Under the pieces are notes generated by a model that made no database searches, was not told the origin of the DNA, and saw nothing but the letters and a program-made list of their open reading frames with translations. This document shows positions 35,943-44,569 of a stretch of DNA of 64,000 nt, piece after piece. The DNA comes from Alteripontixanthobacter muriae (GTDB lineage: Bacteria > Pseudomonadota > Alphaproteobacteria > Sphingomonadales > Sphingomonadaceae): assembly GCF_013336795.1 (NCBI RefSeq), contig NZ_JAAFZT010000035.1:1-64000 (forward strand), given 5' to 3'. Position 1 is the stretch's first letter. Every line of letters begins with the position of its first letter. A program made the position numbers and the translations under genes.

Positions 35943-36646
35943 TAACGGTGATAGACGGTGACCGCATAACGTTCCCCGCTAAGACAGGGCTTCGCACGGT
36001 GAAGGGCAGAGGTATCAACCAAAAGCAACGTTCCAGCGGGAACAGTCATCTCTTTGGGAGAATAGCCCCAGCCCGTGACTTTGTTGATGCTACGGTCGTG
36101 AATGCGCTGCCAAGAGCGTTTTTGTTCTCGCCAACGGAGGATGTCTCTTGCGCGATACAGACCGAGCGGTACCGTCGCCCTTAATTTAAACGCCGGCCTG
36201 TGGGTTCTGGGAACAATTTCGAGTGGCCCGGTTTCTTCGGTCACGTCCGTGAGGAAGGCGAACAGCTTCAGCTGGCGGCGAAAGCTGTCGAGGTGCCAGC
36301 GGACTTCCATCCGCTCGGCTTGTGGCGGCGCTGGACGATTACGGATCGCGAGCACCGTGTACGACGGATAGGGGGCGCCGTAAATTTGAGGCATGATCCA
36401 GTCAGAAAGTTTCTGGAATTCGGCGAAATTCGCGGTGCGGCGTTGCGCGTTCCAAACCCTGTGCTCAGAGCCAGCATAATTAATCTCGGTATCTTCGGCC
36501 TCGGCGAGCTCGTCGATCTGCGAACGCAGCATCGGTAGACTGGCGTCGTCCAATCGGCGGTCAAAGATGTAATAACCTTCATCGGCCATGGTCCGGCGGA
36601 CCGCTTGTGAATCGAATTCCTCATAGAAATTCTGCAGGTTAACCAT
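35942..36646 (-). CDS. PhyH-type Fe(II)/2-oxoglutarate dioxygenase
   Basis: This 234-residue protein has the double-stranded beta-helix iron site: WHLDSF gives the His-x-Asp pair near residues 118-123, ALHRAKPC gives the distal His near 215, and Arg in SGERYAVTVY would bind 2-oxoglutarate. The body (PLEIVPRTHRPAFKLR) matches the phytanoyl-CoA dioxygenase superfamily. It is co-transcribed and overlapping with the Wzy-like polymerase gene, so a carbohydrate or lipid intermediate of the glycan is the probable substrate. ATG 36646 is preferred; an in-frame start 21 bases upstream exists. Substrate unknown. Confidence 0.78.
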   Translation of the reverse strand: MVNLQNFYEEFDSQAVRRTMADEGYYIFDRRLDDASLPMLRSQIDELAEAEDTEINYAGSEHRVWNAQRRTANFAEFQKLSDWIMPQIYGAPYPSYTVLAIRNRPAPPQAERMEVRWHLDSFRRQLKLFAFLTDVTEETGPLEIVPRTHRPAFKLRATVPLGLYRARDILRWREQKRSWQRIHDRSINKVTGWGYSPKEMTVPAGTLLLVDTSALHRAKPCLSGERYAVTVYHR

Positions 36647-36667
36647 AACTGCGGTCCCAAATGACAA

Positions 36668-37117
36668 GACGCCCGATTAATCCGGCCGAGCGGCGGGCTT
36701 TAACCACTTGGGGCTGTTTTTGGAAGCGGCAAAGCACCGCGTGTGTCCAGAGCGCAGTTCGCCCTAAGGCGCAGGCCGCGCGCAGGCAACGGCTTACGAG
36801 GCGCGAGTCGCGAGTCGCCCCGCACTTTGATTGCTTGACTTATATAATCCGTTATACTGGTTCAGTTCGATTTTCATCTCCGTCATCAGCAACGAAAATC
36901 CTCCCGAATTATGAACAGACATAATAGACCACTATGTCATTTGGCCGGAGGCGATTTTCACACTTTGAGGGCCCTGATCTGACAGAGGCTGTTCGCAAAC
37001 ATCCTCGCGCTAAAGAGTGCTTAGCGTACGCGCAACTGTCTGAGTCAGCCGTCTAATTTCCTAAAAGAAAGTTATTGGCTGGACCGCAATGGCGCCAGAT
37101 CAGTACATAGGGCGCCT
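36668..37117. other. Non-coding stretch between the dioxygenase and dehydratase genes
   Basis: About 450 bases, AT-rich around 36830-36900, with no supported gene. The promoter of the dioxygenase-polymerase-flippase unit should lie here on the minus strand. Nothing recognisable as a terminator for the dehydratase gene is seen. Confidence 0.4.
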
Positions 37118-39097
37118 TTACCCGGTCAGCATGCGGCTCTTTTCATGGCAGTCCTCAATCCGCACCGTCGGAACAAATCTTGCAATGACCCGGAGGCATC
37201 GAGCACTGTCATTGCGCGTCAAACTATTGTCCAAATCTGCGAGGAACTCTTCGATCTCACGATCGGTAGGGCAAGCTTCCTGAGCACGCATTATCGATGG
37301 ATGGCTGGTTTTTATCGGCTCGTTGCCGATCAGTAGCTCTTCATAGAGCTTCTCTCCAGGTCGAAGGCCGGTCTCGACTAGTTCGATGTCCCCATGGGGG
37401 TTTGTGGTGTCTCGCACAGACCCACCTGAAAGCCTGATCATCGTCTTCGCCAAATCCCATATCCTGACCGGTTTACCCATATCGAGTACAAACACCTCCC
37501 CGCCCTCGGCCATGCCGCCGGCCTGAATCACCAATTGTGCTGCCTCGGGGATGGTCATGAAGTAGCGCGTCACATCGCGGTGAGTTATCGTTAGCGGTCC
37601 ACCCTTTGCGATCTGCTCGCGGAAGATCGGAACTACCGATCCGCTCGACCCCAAAACATTGCCAAACCGTACCATGGCAAAGATCGTGTTGGGAGAACTG
37701 CGCGCTCGGGACTGCAATAGGATCTCACAGATCCGTTTTGTCGCACCCATCACATTTGGCGGCCTCACAGCCTTGTCCGAACTTACCAGGATAAACCGAT
37801 CAGTACGAGCTTCGCAGGCTGCGGCAACAAGGTGCCGCGTGCTATCGATATTGTTTTGCGCGCTAGTGAGGATGTTATCCTGAACCAGCGAGACATGCTT
37901 GTAGGCTGCGGTGTGGAAAATGGTCTCAGGTTTGTGGTCTTGAAAAAGCCGCTCTACGGAGATTGCGTCTGCGACATTGCATAATTTGCTGCGCAAAATG
38001 GGTTGGGCATCTGCGGGAAGACCCGCGATCAATTCGGTCAATTCCCGGCCTATGTTGAATAAGGAAAACTCGTTCGCCTCGACGAGCAAAAGCTCCTTGG
38101 GTCGTAAAGTGCATATCTGGCGACTCAATTCGTTGCCGATCGATCCACCAGCTCCTGTTACCATCACCACTTTTTCAAAGATAGCGCGATCGAGCAGGTT
38201 TTTGCGCGGTTCAACGGGAGGTCGGCCGAGAAGGTCTTCGACCTGTAGGGGGCGCAAGGCATCGACCGTGATGCGACCTTCGATGACTTCTCGAGTTGCT
38301 GGAAGGCTGCTCACTTGGACCTCAAACTTCGACACCTGCTCCACGATCTGGCGCCGCTTCCGAAAGTTTTTGGTGTTTACCGCGAGGACGACATCCGTGG
38401 CACCTGTCGAACGGATCAGATTTCCAATCTCACTTGAGTGACGTACTTTCATGCCATCTAGAAGATGGCTTTGCTTAGTCGCATCATCGTCGATGAAACC
38501 GACGAGCCTCATTCCAGTCTCTGCCGTGATGGACTGTGCCAGGCGCTGTCCAGCGCCGCCGGCGCCATAAATTATTATACGACGAGTTTTCTCGCTGCTG
38601 TCGCGGCCGTTGAGTAAATCGACCAAGACATAGCGACCCACGATTCGTGCAAGGGAAATGAGGACGAGAAAAAAGAACGGCGCCAAGATGGAGACTGTTC
38701 GAGGTACGCCGGGATAGGAAACCACTCCAAAAAACATGATCGGAATGATGGAAGCCCAGAGCATTGTGCCCGTCAAGGAAACGATCGCGCCTCGCCCGGC
38801 ATAACGGAAGATGGTGTAATATGTCCGCCGGACGATCGCTGTCACGAACCAGGACAGAAGCAAAGCTCCTGCGAAGATCAGCGTCGCCTCATAAAGCTCA
38901 GCAAACTGTTCCAAGCGAAGCGAGAACGCGAGCCAGACTGCTGTGATGCCAAGGAACAGATCACCAAAAATGACCGCCGCTCGTTTTTGATCGCGTCTCC
39001 ACGATGTAGCGGGCGCGGCAATAGCGATCGCCGCATCGACGAGAAGGCCGATTATCGCTTCTGTACGGGTGCCGTTCTGCCTTCTAAGCTCGGACAT
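37118..39097 (-). CDS. WbpM/CapD-like membrane-bound UDP-sugar 4,6-dehydratase
   Basis: This 659-residue protein has four N-terminal membrane helices (about residues 45-165), a first Rossmann domain with GAGGAGQR near 176-183, and a second SDR domain with VTGAGGSIGNE near 314-324. The catalytic segment SSDKAVRPPNVMGATKR near 441-457 has Met in place of the usual catalytic Tyr, as in WbpM. Such enzymes convert UDP-GlcNAc to UDP-4-keto-6-deoxy-GlcNAc at the membrane. With the WbpV/QuiC-like reductase and the PglC-like transferase it could provide QuiNAc or a related initiating sugar. It is apparently a single-gene unit at the right end of the island. Confidence 0.92.
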   Translation of the reverse strand: MSELRRQNGTRTEAIIGLLVDAAIAIAAPATSWRRDQKRAAVIFGDLFLGITAVWLAFSLRLEQFAELYEATLIFAGALLLSWFVTAIVRRTYYTIFRYAGRGAIVSLTGTMLWASIIPIMFFGVVSYPGVPRTVSILAPFFFLVLISLARIVGRYVLVDLLNGRDSSEKTRRIIIYGAGGAGQRLAQSITAETGMRLVGFIDDDATKQSHLLDGMKVRHSSEIGNLIRSTGATDVVLAVNTKNFRKRRQIVEQVSKFEVQVSSLPATREVIEGRITVDALRPLQVEDLLGRPPVEPRKNLLDRAIFEKVVMVTGAGGSIGNELSRQICTLRPKELLLVEANEFSLFNIGRELTELIAGLPADAQPILRSKLCNVADAISVERLFQDHKPETIFHTAAYKHVSLVQDNILTSAQNNIDSTRHLVAAACEARTDRFILVSSDKAVRPPNVMGATKRICEILLQSRARSSPNTIFAMVRFGNVLGSSGSVVPIFREQIAKGGPLTITHRDVTRYFMTIPEAAQLVIQAGGMAEGGEVFVLDMGKPVRIWDLAKTMIRLSGGSVRDTTNPHGDIELVETGLRPGEKLYEELLIGNEPIKTSHPSIMRAQEACPTDREIEEFLADLDNSLTRNDSARCLRVIARFVPTVRIEDCHEKSRMLTG

Positions 39098-40020
39098 GAA
39101 AGGACTCTTTCTCTCTCTTAGCGCTGACCCACGATAGAATTGACCGGAATCAATAGTTTGGCTCGACGTCGCGCTGCATCGGCTGCATCGTTGGTGTGAA
39201 ATTTTTTGCAGGAGACCTTCGGGAAATTGGAGGTTCGGATCGCCCTATCTGGGAGTAGCTAAGCCGTTTTCGTCCGCTAAAACGAGTGGCTCGCCGGCCG
39301 AGATACGCAATTTCGCAAGCCATTGGAACCATCCACGAGATCTGTTGTGTCACTTTTCATGAGGTGTGATCTCTTTTGTCGAGACTGTCCCGGATCGCGC
39401 ATAAAGAACCGCTCCTCCAGCCGATTCGTGCCCATCCGCTGCCTTCAAAGGCAACTTAGACATGGTTTTGCGAGCTCGAAGAAAATTTACCTCGCCGTAG
39501 ACTTCAATGACCTGCGCGCGAAACGTGCCGAGTTTTCATGGAACCAGCGCTTGCTGCCGCTCAAAGAGAGAGGCTGCCGAAGCGCAGGGATTTGGGTGTC
39601 GCCGTCATCATGCAGGAGGGCCTTGGAGATGGGACCACGAACCGGGACGCGGGGTGCAGAGTTTGGCTGGTCCGCGCGATCGACATGTTGAAAAATTGGT
39701 CCGCGCATGTCGCCTTTGCGGAAGCGACATGCGCTACCGCTCACGATCGTATTCTGATGTCGGCGATGGGGTCAGTTGCCGATCATCCGGTTTAATCGAA
39801 CAGCCAATGAGGGCTGTCGGTGCGGAGTGATGGCTTCACATGAGAGCATCCGAAAGCCTCTCGAAGATCGACCGAAACTCGCACTCGAATCTGATAGATT
39901 GACCTTCTCACAAATTGTCCGCGCACAGACCGTTTGTGATCCACTTCTGTGTTCCAAACACGCGAGTCCATCTGCTTAAAGGCAAATTTCAATACAGTTT
40001 TAGAAGGCTGTGTAAGCTGG
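39098..40020. other. Gene-poor stretch between the island and tRNA-Gly
   Basis: More than 900 bases without a convincing gene. Short frames on both strands have no family resemblance. The only clear structure is an 11-bp inverted repeat (39703-39734). The position directly downstream of the tRNA 3' end is where integrated elements often leave scars, but no integrase or repeated tRNA end was found. Confidence 0.5.
39703..39734. repeat. Perfect 11-bp inverted repeat with 10-base loop
   Basis: GCGCATGTCGC at 39703-39713 and GCGACATGCGC at 39724-39734 form a strong hairpin. It has no T run, so it is not a standard terminator. It may be a transposon-end relic, a regulator site or a structured RNA element. 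Confidence 0.6.
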
Positions 40021-40091
40021 AGCGGGTAGCGGGAATCGAACCCGCATAACTAGCTTGGAAGGCTAGGGCTTTACCACTAAGCTATACCCGC
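40021..40091 (-). tRNA. tRNA-Gly (anticodon TCC)
   Basis: The minus strand folds into a full cloverleaf: acceptor GCGGGTA with TACCCGC, D stem GCTT/AAGC, anticodon stem CTAGC/GCTAG around loop CTTCCAA (anticodon TCC), and T arm with GTTCGATTC. CCA is not encoded. It marks the right border of the polysaccharide island, whose DNA lies on the side of its 3' end. Confidence 0.95.
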
Positions 40092-40202
40092 CCGCTGCGG
40101 ATGCGATTGCCACCAACTGCAGGGCTGCGTCAACTGGCTTTGGACACGGCAACGCATTCTTTGTTTCTCTTTACCCTCCCCCACCCTAGCTAGCCGGGCA
40201 GC

Positions 40203-41159
40203 ATGTCCCATTTTGCCCACGATCCGAAATCGCCCGTCACGGTGTCCGAACCCTCGCCCTTGCGGCTGAATCATCTCGACCGGCTCGAGGCCGAGAGCAT
40301 TCACATCATGCGCGAAGTGGTGGCCGAATGCGGCAATCCTGTGATGCTCTATTCCGTGGGCAAGGACAGCGCCGTGATGCTGCATCTGGCGCGCAAGGCC
40401 TTCTTCCCCGCGCCGCCGCCGTTCCCGCTGCTGCATGTCGACACCACCTGGAAGTTCCGCGAGATGTACGCCTTGCGCGACCGGGTGGCCGAGCAAGCGG
40501 GTATGGATCTGCGGGTCTGGCATAACGAGGAAGCCAGGCAGCGCGGCATCAATCCTTTCGATCACGGCCCGCTGCATACCGACATGTGGAAGACACAAGG
40601 GCTGAAGCAGGCGCTCGGCCACTACGGCTTCGATGCGGCGTTCGGCGGCGCACGGCGTGACGAGGAGAAGGCCCGCGCCAAGGAGCGCGTCTTTTCCTTC
40701 CGCACCGCCAGCCACGGATGGGACCCGAAAAACCAGCGGCCCGAATTGTGGAACCTCTACAACACCCGTCTTGCCAAGGGCGAAAGCATCCGTGTTTTCC
40801 CCCTGTCGAACTGGACCGAGCTGGATATCTGGCAATATATCATGGCCGAGAGCATCGAGATCGTGCCGCTCTACCTTGCCGCGCCGCGCCCCGTGGTGGA
40901 GCGTGACGGCATGTTGGTGATGGTTGATGACGACCGGTTTCCGCTCGGCCCCGGCGAGGAACCGCAGATCCGATCTGTCCGCTTCCGTACGCTGGGTTGC
41001 TATCCGCTGACCGGCGCGGTCGAGAGCGAAGCCGCTACATTGAGCGAAGTGGTGCAGGAGATGCTGCTGACCACCACGAGCGAAAGACAGGGTCGTGCAA
41101 TCGACCGCGACGAGGGCGGTGCCGGCATGGAAAAGAAGAAGCAGGAGGGGTATTTCTGA
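40203..41159 (+). CDS. cysD: Sulfate adenylyltransferase small subunit
   Basis: This 318-residue ATP-pyrophosphatase makes adenosine 5'-phosphosulfate from sulfate and ATP with CysN. The PP-loop motif [17 protein letters not shown] is at about residues 51-67, and [14 protein letters not shown] and [17 protein letters not shown] are family-typical. The N-terminus has about 15 extra residues compared with E. coli CysD. It begins 111 bases after the tRNA-Gly gene on the opposite strand and overlaps the start of cysNC by one base (TGATG), as in a coupled operon. Confidence 0.95.
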   Translation: MSHFAHDPKSPVTVSEPSPLRLNHLDRLEAESIHIMREVVAECGNPVMLYSVGKDSAVMLHLARKAFFPAPPPFPLLHVDTTWKFREMYALRDRVAEQAGMDLRVWHNEEARQRGINPFDHGPLHTDMWKTQGLKQALGHYGFDAAFGGARRDEEKARAKERVFSFRTASHGWDPKNQRPELWNLYNTRLAKGESIRVFPLSNWTELDIWQYIMAESIEIVPLYLAAPRPVVERDGMLVMVDDDRFPLGPGEEPQIRSVRFRTLGCYPLTGAVESEAATLSEVVQEMLLTTTSERQGRAIDRDEGGAGMEKKKQEGYF

Positions 41160-43111
41160 TGGTGCCTCCCCACTCTTCATCCGGCGCGACGTCGGCTTCC
41201 GCCTACGCGACCGACGCCCTGGCCGCAGAGGATATCGACGCCTATCTCGCCAGCCATCGTGAGAAAGGGCTGCTTCGATTCATCACCTGTGGCAGCGTGG
41301 ATGACGGAAAGTCGACCCTGATCGGCCGCCTGCTCTACGATTCACGGATGATCTTCGAGGATCAACTGGCGTCCTTGGAAAGCGATTCGCGCCGGCATGG
41401 GACGCAAGGGGCGGAACTCGACTTCGCTCTTCTGGTCGATGGTCTGTCGGCAGAAAGGGAGCAAGGCATCACGATTGATGTCGCCTATCGCTTCTTCTCG
41501 ACCGAAAAGCGCAAATTCATCGTCGCCGACACGCCCGGTCATGAACAATATACGCGCAACATGGTCACCGGCGCATCCACAGCGGACGCTGCCGTCATCC
41601 TGGTGGACGCGCGCAAGGGCATTCTGACGCAGACGCGGCGCCATTCCTATATCGCGCATCTGCTGGGCATCAGGAACATCGTGCTGGCCGTGAACAAGAT
41701 GGATCTGGTCGGATATGACCAGGCCACTTTCGACGCGATTTGCGCCGATTACGCGGCATTCGCCGGAAAGATCGGGATCGATGCCTTTACCGCCATCCCG
41801 ATCAGCGGTTTCCGGGGCGACAACATCGCCTCTGCGCCCTCGCCGCAAACTCCCTGGTACTCCGGCCCCAGCCTGATTTCGCACCTTGAGCATGTCGACA
41901 TCGGTACGTCGTCACTGCAGGACGAACCGTTCAGGATGCCCGTGCAGTGGGTCAACCGCCCCGATCTCGATTTCCGTGGTTTCGCTGGTCAGATCTCTGC
42001 CGGCACCATCCGCGCCGGCGACGAGGTGCGCATCGTGCCCTCGGGACGGACGACTCGCATTGAACGGATCGTGACCTTCGGCGGCGATCTGGAGGAGGCG
42101 GTTGCGGGCCAGTCCGTCACCCTCGTGCTGGCGGATGAGGTCGATTGCAGCCGCGGTGACGTTATCGCAAGCGCCGGCGATCCGCCCGAAAGTGCCGACC
42201 AATTCGATGCCTCAATTGTCTGGCTCAGCGACGAGCCGCTGATGCCGGGCCGGGGATATTGGCTGAAGCTGGGCACGCAGACGATCACCGCATCCGTCCA
42301 GCAGCCGAAATACAGCATCAACGTCAACACGCTCGATCGGCTGGCCGCGACGACCTTCGAGCTGAACGAGATTGGCGTGGCCGAACTGCAGTGCGAAAGG
42401 CCGCTGACATTCTCGCCCTATGCCGAAAACCGGGCATTGGGCGGCTTCATCCTCATCGATAAGCTGACCAACGCGACTGTTGGCGCGGGGATGATCAATT
42501 TCGCGCTGCGCCGGGCACAGAACGTGCATTGGCAAGCACTCGATATCGACCGGGAAACCCGCGCTTTGGCCAAGGGGCAGAAGCCGCAGGTGCTCTGGTT
42601 CACTGGGCTATCGGGTTCCGGCAAATCGACCATCGCCAATCTGGTCGAGAAAAAGCTGCATGCGGCGGGCAAACACACTTTCCTGCTGGATGGCGATAAT
42701 GTCCGCCACGGCCTCAACCGCGACCTTGGCTTCACGGAAGCAGACCGGATCGAGAATATCCGCCGCGTGGGCGAGGTAACACGCCTGATGACCGATGCCG
42801 GGCTGATCGTCCTCACCGCCTTCATCAGCCCATTCAGGGCCGAGCGCGATCTGGTGCGCGCCATGCTGCCCGAGGGCGAGTTCTGCGAGGTGTTCGTCGA
42901 CACGCCACTGGAAGAAGCGGAGCGGCGGGATGCCAAAGGTCTTTACGCAAAAGCGCGGAGCGGCAAGCTGAAGAACTTCACCGGCATCGACAGCCCCTAC
43001 GAACGCCCCGAAAATGCAGAGATTATGATCGACACGATGAACATTTCGCCAGACGAGGCCGCCGAGCTTATCGCTGCACGCGTCCTGGGCATCTGGAGTC
43101 CTCAACTGTGA
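41159..43111 (+). CDS. cysNC: Bifunctional sulfate adenylyltransferase GTPase subunit / APS kinase
   Basis: This 650-residue fusion has an N-terminal CysN GTPase: [18 protein letters not shown] near residues 42-59, [12 protein letters not shown] near 125 and NKMDLVGY near 180. Elongation-factor-like beta domains follow, then a C-terminal CysC kinase with Walker [10 protein letters not shown] near 481-489 and [15 protein letters not shown]. The GTPase drives APS formation and the kinase makes PAPS. ATG 41159 overlaps the cysD stop; a longer upstream frame is a shadow. The stop overlaps the GTG of cysQ by three bases. Confidence 0.95.
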   Translation: MVPPHSSSGATSASAYATDALAAEDIDAYLASHREKGLLRFITCGSVDDGKSTLIGRLLYDSRMIFEDQLASLESDSRRHGTQGAELDFALLVDGLSAEREQGITIDVAYRFFSTEKRKFIVADTPGHEQYTRNMVTGASTADAAVILVDARKGILTQTRRHSYIAHLLGIRNIVLAVNKMDLVGYDQATFDAICADYAAFAGKIGIDAFTAIPISGFRGDNIASAPSPQTPWYSGPSLISHLEHVDIGTSSLQDEPFRMPVQWVNRPDLDFRGFAGQISAGTIRAGDEVRIVPSGRTTRIERIVTFGGDLEEAVAGQSVTLVLADEVDCSRGDVIASAGDPPESADQFDASIVWLSDEPLMPGRGYWLKLGTQTITASVQQPKYSINVNTLDRLAATTFELNEIGVAELQCERPLTFSPYAENRALGGFILIDKLTNATVGAGMINFALRRAQNVHWQALDIDRETRALAKGQKPQVLWFTGLSGSGKSTIANLVEKKLHAAGKHTFLLDGDNVRHGLNRDLGFTEADRIENIRRVGEVTRLMTDAGLIVLTAFISPFRAERDLVRAMLPEGEFCEVFVDTPLEEAERRDAKGLYAKARSGKLKNFTGIDSPYERPENAEIMIDTMNISPDEAAELIAARVLGIWSPQL

Positions 43112-43893
43112 GCGACAGCGACCAAGCGGCGATGGACGCACAGGATGCGGAGCTTGCCGCCGTGCTTGCGGGCGAAGCGGGCCAGCTCCTGCTCGAATTA
43201 CGCGAACGCACCGGACTGACCGGCCGCGAACTCGGCGATGCGGGCGATGCTGCGGCGAACACGCTACTGGTCGAATCACTCCGCGATATCAGGCCCGATG
43301 ATGGGATTCTTTCCGAAGAGTCAGCCGATGGACCAGAACGGTTGCGGATGGACCGAGTCTGGATCATCGACCCACTCGACGGAACACGCGAATACGGCGA
43401 AGGCCGAAGCGACTGGGCCGTGCATGTCGCGCTCTCGATCGGCGGTCGCGCCGCGATCGGCGCGGTCGCTCTGCCCGGTGTGCCGGGCTCCCCGGTGCTG
43501 CGGTCGGATTTTCCGGCGGTCCTGCCGCCGCTGCCCGATGTCCCGCGCATGGTAGTCAGCCGAACCCGTCCTGCTGCTGAGGCCGCTGCCGTGGCCGAAA
43601 TCTTGGGAGCGGACTGCGTTCCGATGGGGTCGGCAGGGGCCAAGGCCATGGCTATTGTACGCGGTGAGGCGGAGATCTACCTGCATTCCGGCGGTCAGCA
43701 CGAATGGGATAATTGCGCACCTGTGGCCGTGGCGGCGGCGCATGGGTTGCATTGCTCACGTATCGACGGGTCGGCGATGCGCTACAACAATGCCGACACA
43801 CGGATCCCCGATCTGCTGATCTGCCGGCTGGATTATGCCGAGCGCGTGCTCGCACTTGTCGCCCGGGAAGCGGAAGAAGAACCGATTAGCTGA
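43108..43893 (+). CDS. cysQ: 3'(2'),5'-bisphosphate nucleotidase
   Basis: This 261-residue Mg-dependent phosphatase of the inositol monophosphatase family has [10 protein letters not shown] near residues 70-79, [15 protein letters not shown] near 88-102 and [11 protein letters not shown] near 196-206, which give all metal ligands. It hydrolyses PAP, the by-product of PAPS use, or PAPS itself. It starts with GTG overlapping the cysNC stop, so the three sulfur genes form a coupled operon. The last residues EEPIS are encoded within an inverted repeat shared with the convergent gene. Confidence 0.92.
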   Translation: MSDSDQAAMDAQDAELAAVLAGEAGQLLLELRERTGLTGRELGDAGDAAANTLLVESLRDIRPDDGILSEESADGPERLRMDRVWIIDPLDGTREYGEGRSDWAVHVALSIGGRAAIGAVALPGVPGSPVLRSDFPAVLPPLPDVPRMVVSRTRPAAEAAAVAEILGADCVPMGSAGAKAMAIVRGEAEIYLHSGGQHEWDNCAPVAVAAAHGLHCSRIDGSAMRYNNADTRIPDLLICRLDYAERVLALVAREAEEEPIS

Positions 43894-43903
43894 TCGGTTC
43901 TTC
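43876..43903. terminator. Bidirectional hairpin built from the last codons of two convergent genes
   Basis: GAAGAACCGAT, six-base loop, ATCGGTTCTTC is a perfect 11-bp stem. Both stop codons lie inside it, and both proteins therefore end in EEPIS. A T run is lacking on the plus side (TTC only), so it may stabilise 3' ends rather than terminate alone. Confidence 0.6.
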
Positions 43904-44497
43904 GCTCTCGAGCGTTGCCTCGTTCCCGGACGATATCAGGGGAACGATGTCCGGCTCTGCCGGAGGACCTTCCGGTAAATCGACGAACAGTTCCACTCGG
44001 CGGTTTGCGGCACGGCCTTCTTCGTAAGGCTCGCCTTCCTCTGTCGCATTCGGGGCAATTGGCCGCATTTCCCCTAATGCGATCACGCGAATGCGGTTTT
44101 CTTCTATGCCATTCTGCACCAGATACTCACGCACCGCTTCGGCCCTTTCGCGGGAGGCACGAAGATTGGCTTCGTCGCGGCCGACCGCATCGCTGTGACC
44201 GCGCAGGACGATCGGCCCACCGAAGGCGATCTGCGGGCTCTCGAGCACTTCCGCCAATCGGGCCTCTGCTGCCTGACTTAGCTCGGCACCACCTTCCGAA
44301 AACGGGATCACCGCCTTCAGATCCTGCATCGCCGGCTCTTCTCGAACGACTTCCACGTCGGGTCGGATGATCGAGGTCGTCGGCGCCGCGCCCTGCTGTT
44401 CGGCAATTGCCGTTTCTTCGGGCTCCGGAGCCACCGTGTCGTTGTCGCACGCGGTCAGCGCCATCGAAGCTATCAAGGCCGTTCCCCAACGCATCAT
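43886..44497 (-). CDS. OmpA-domain lipoprotein
   Basis: This 203-residue protein has a lipoprotein signal (TALIASMALTAC, lipobox LTAC), an acidic linker, and an OmpA-like peptidoglycan-binding domain (about residues 60-175). The domain contains LRGHSDAVGRDEANLRASRE, AVREYLVQNGIEENRI and AANRRVELFV; the Asp and Arg that bind diaminopimelate are present. It should sit in the outer membrane and bind the cell wall, like a Pal-type anchor. It converges on cysQ with an eight-base overlap. Confidence 0.88.
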   Translation of the reverse strand: MMRWGTALIASMALTACDNDTVAPEPEETAIAEQQGAAPTTSIIRPDVEVVREEPAMQDLKAVIPFSEGGAELSQAAEARLAEVLESPQIAFGGPIVLRGHSDAVGRDEANLRASRERAEAVREYLVQNGIEENRIRVIALGEMRPIAPNATEEGEPYEEGRAANRRVELFVDLPEGPPAEPDIVPLISSGNEATLESEEPIS

Positions 44498-44569
44498 CGA
44501 AAATTCCTTCCTTCCTGTCGAGCCGAACAGGCAAATTCAGCCCGCTCTCATTATCCGCCTGCCGCCTGA

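Noticed and set aside
36835-36862. TTGACT and TATACT boxes upstream of the dioxygenase gene
   Set aside because: The spacing is about 12 bases and the orientation is away from the gene, so they do not form a normal promoter.
39903-40091. tRNA-Gly as an attachment site with a repeated 3' end
   Set aside because: The island lies on the correct side, but I found no integrase gene and no second copy of the tRNA 3' end in the window.
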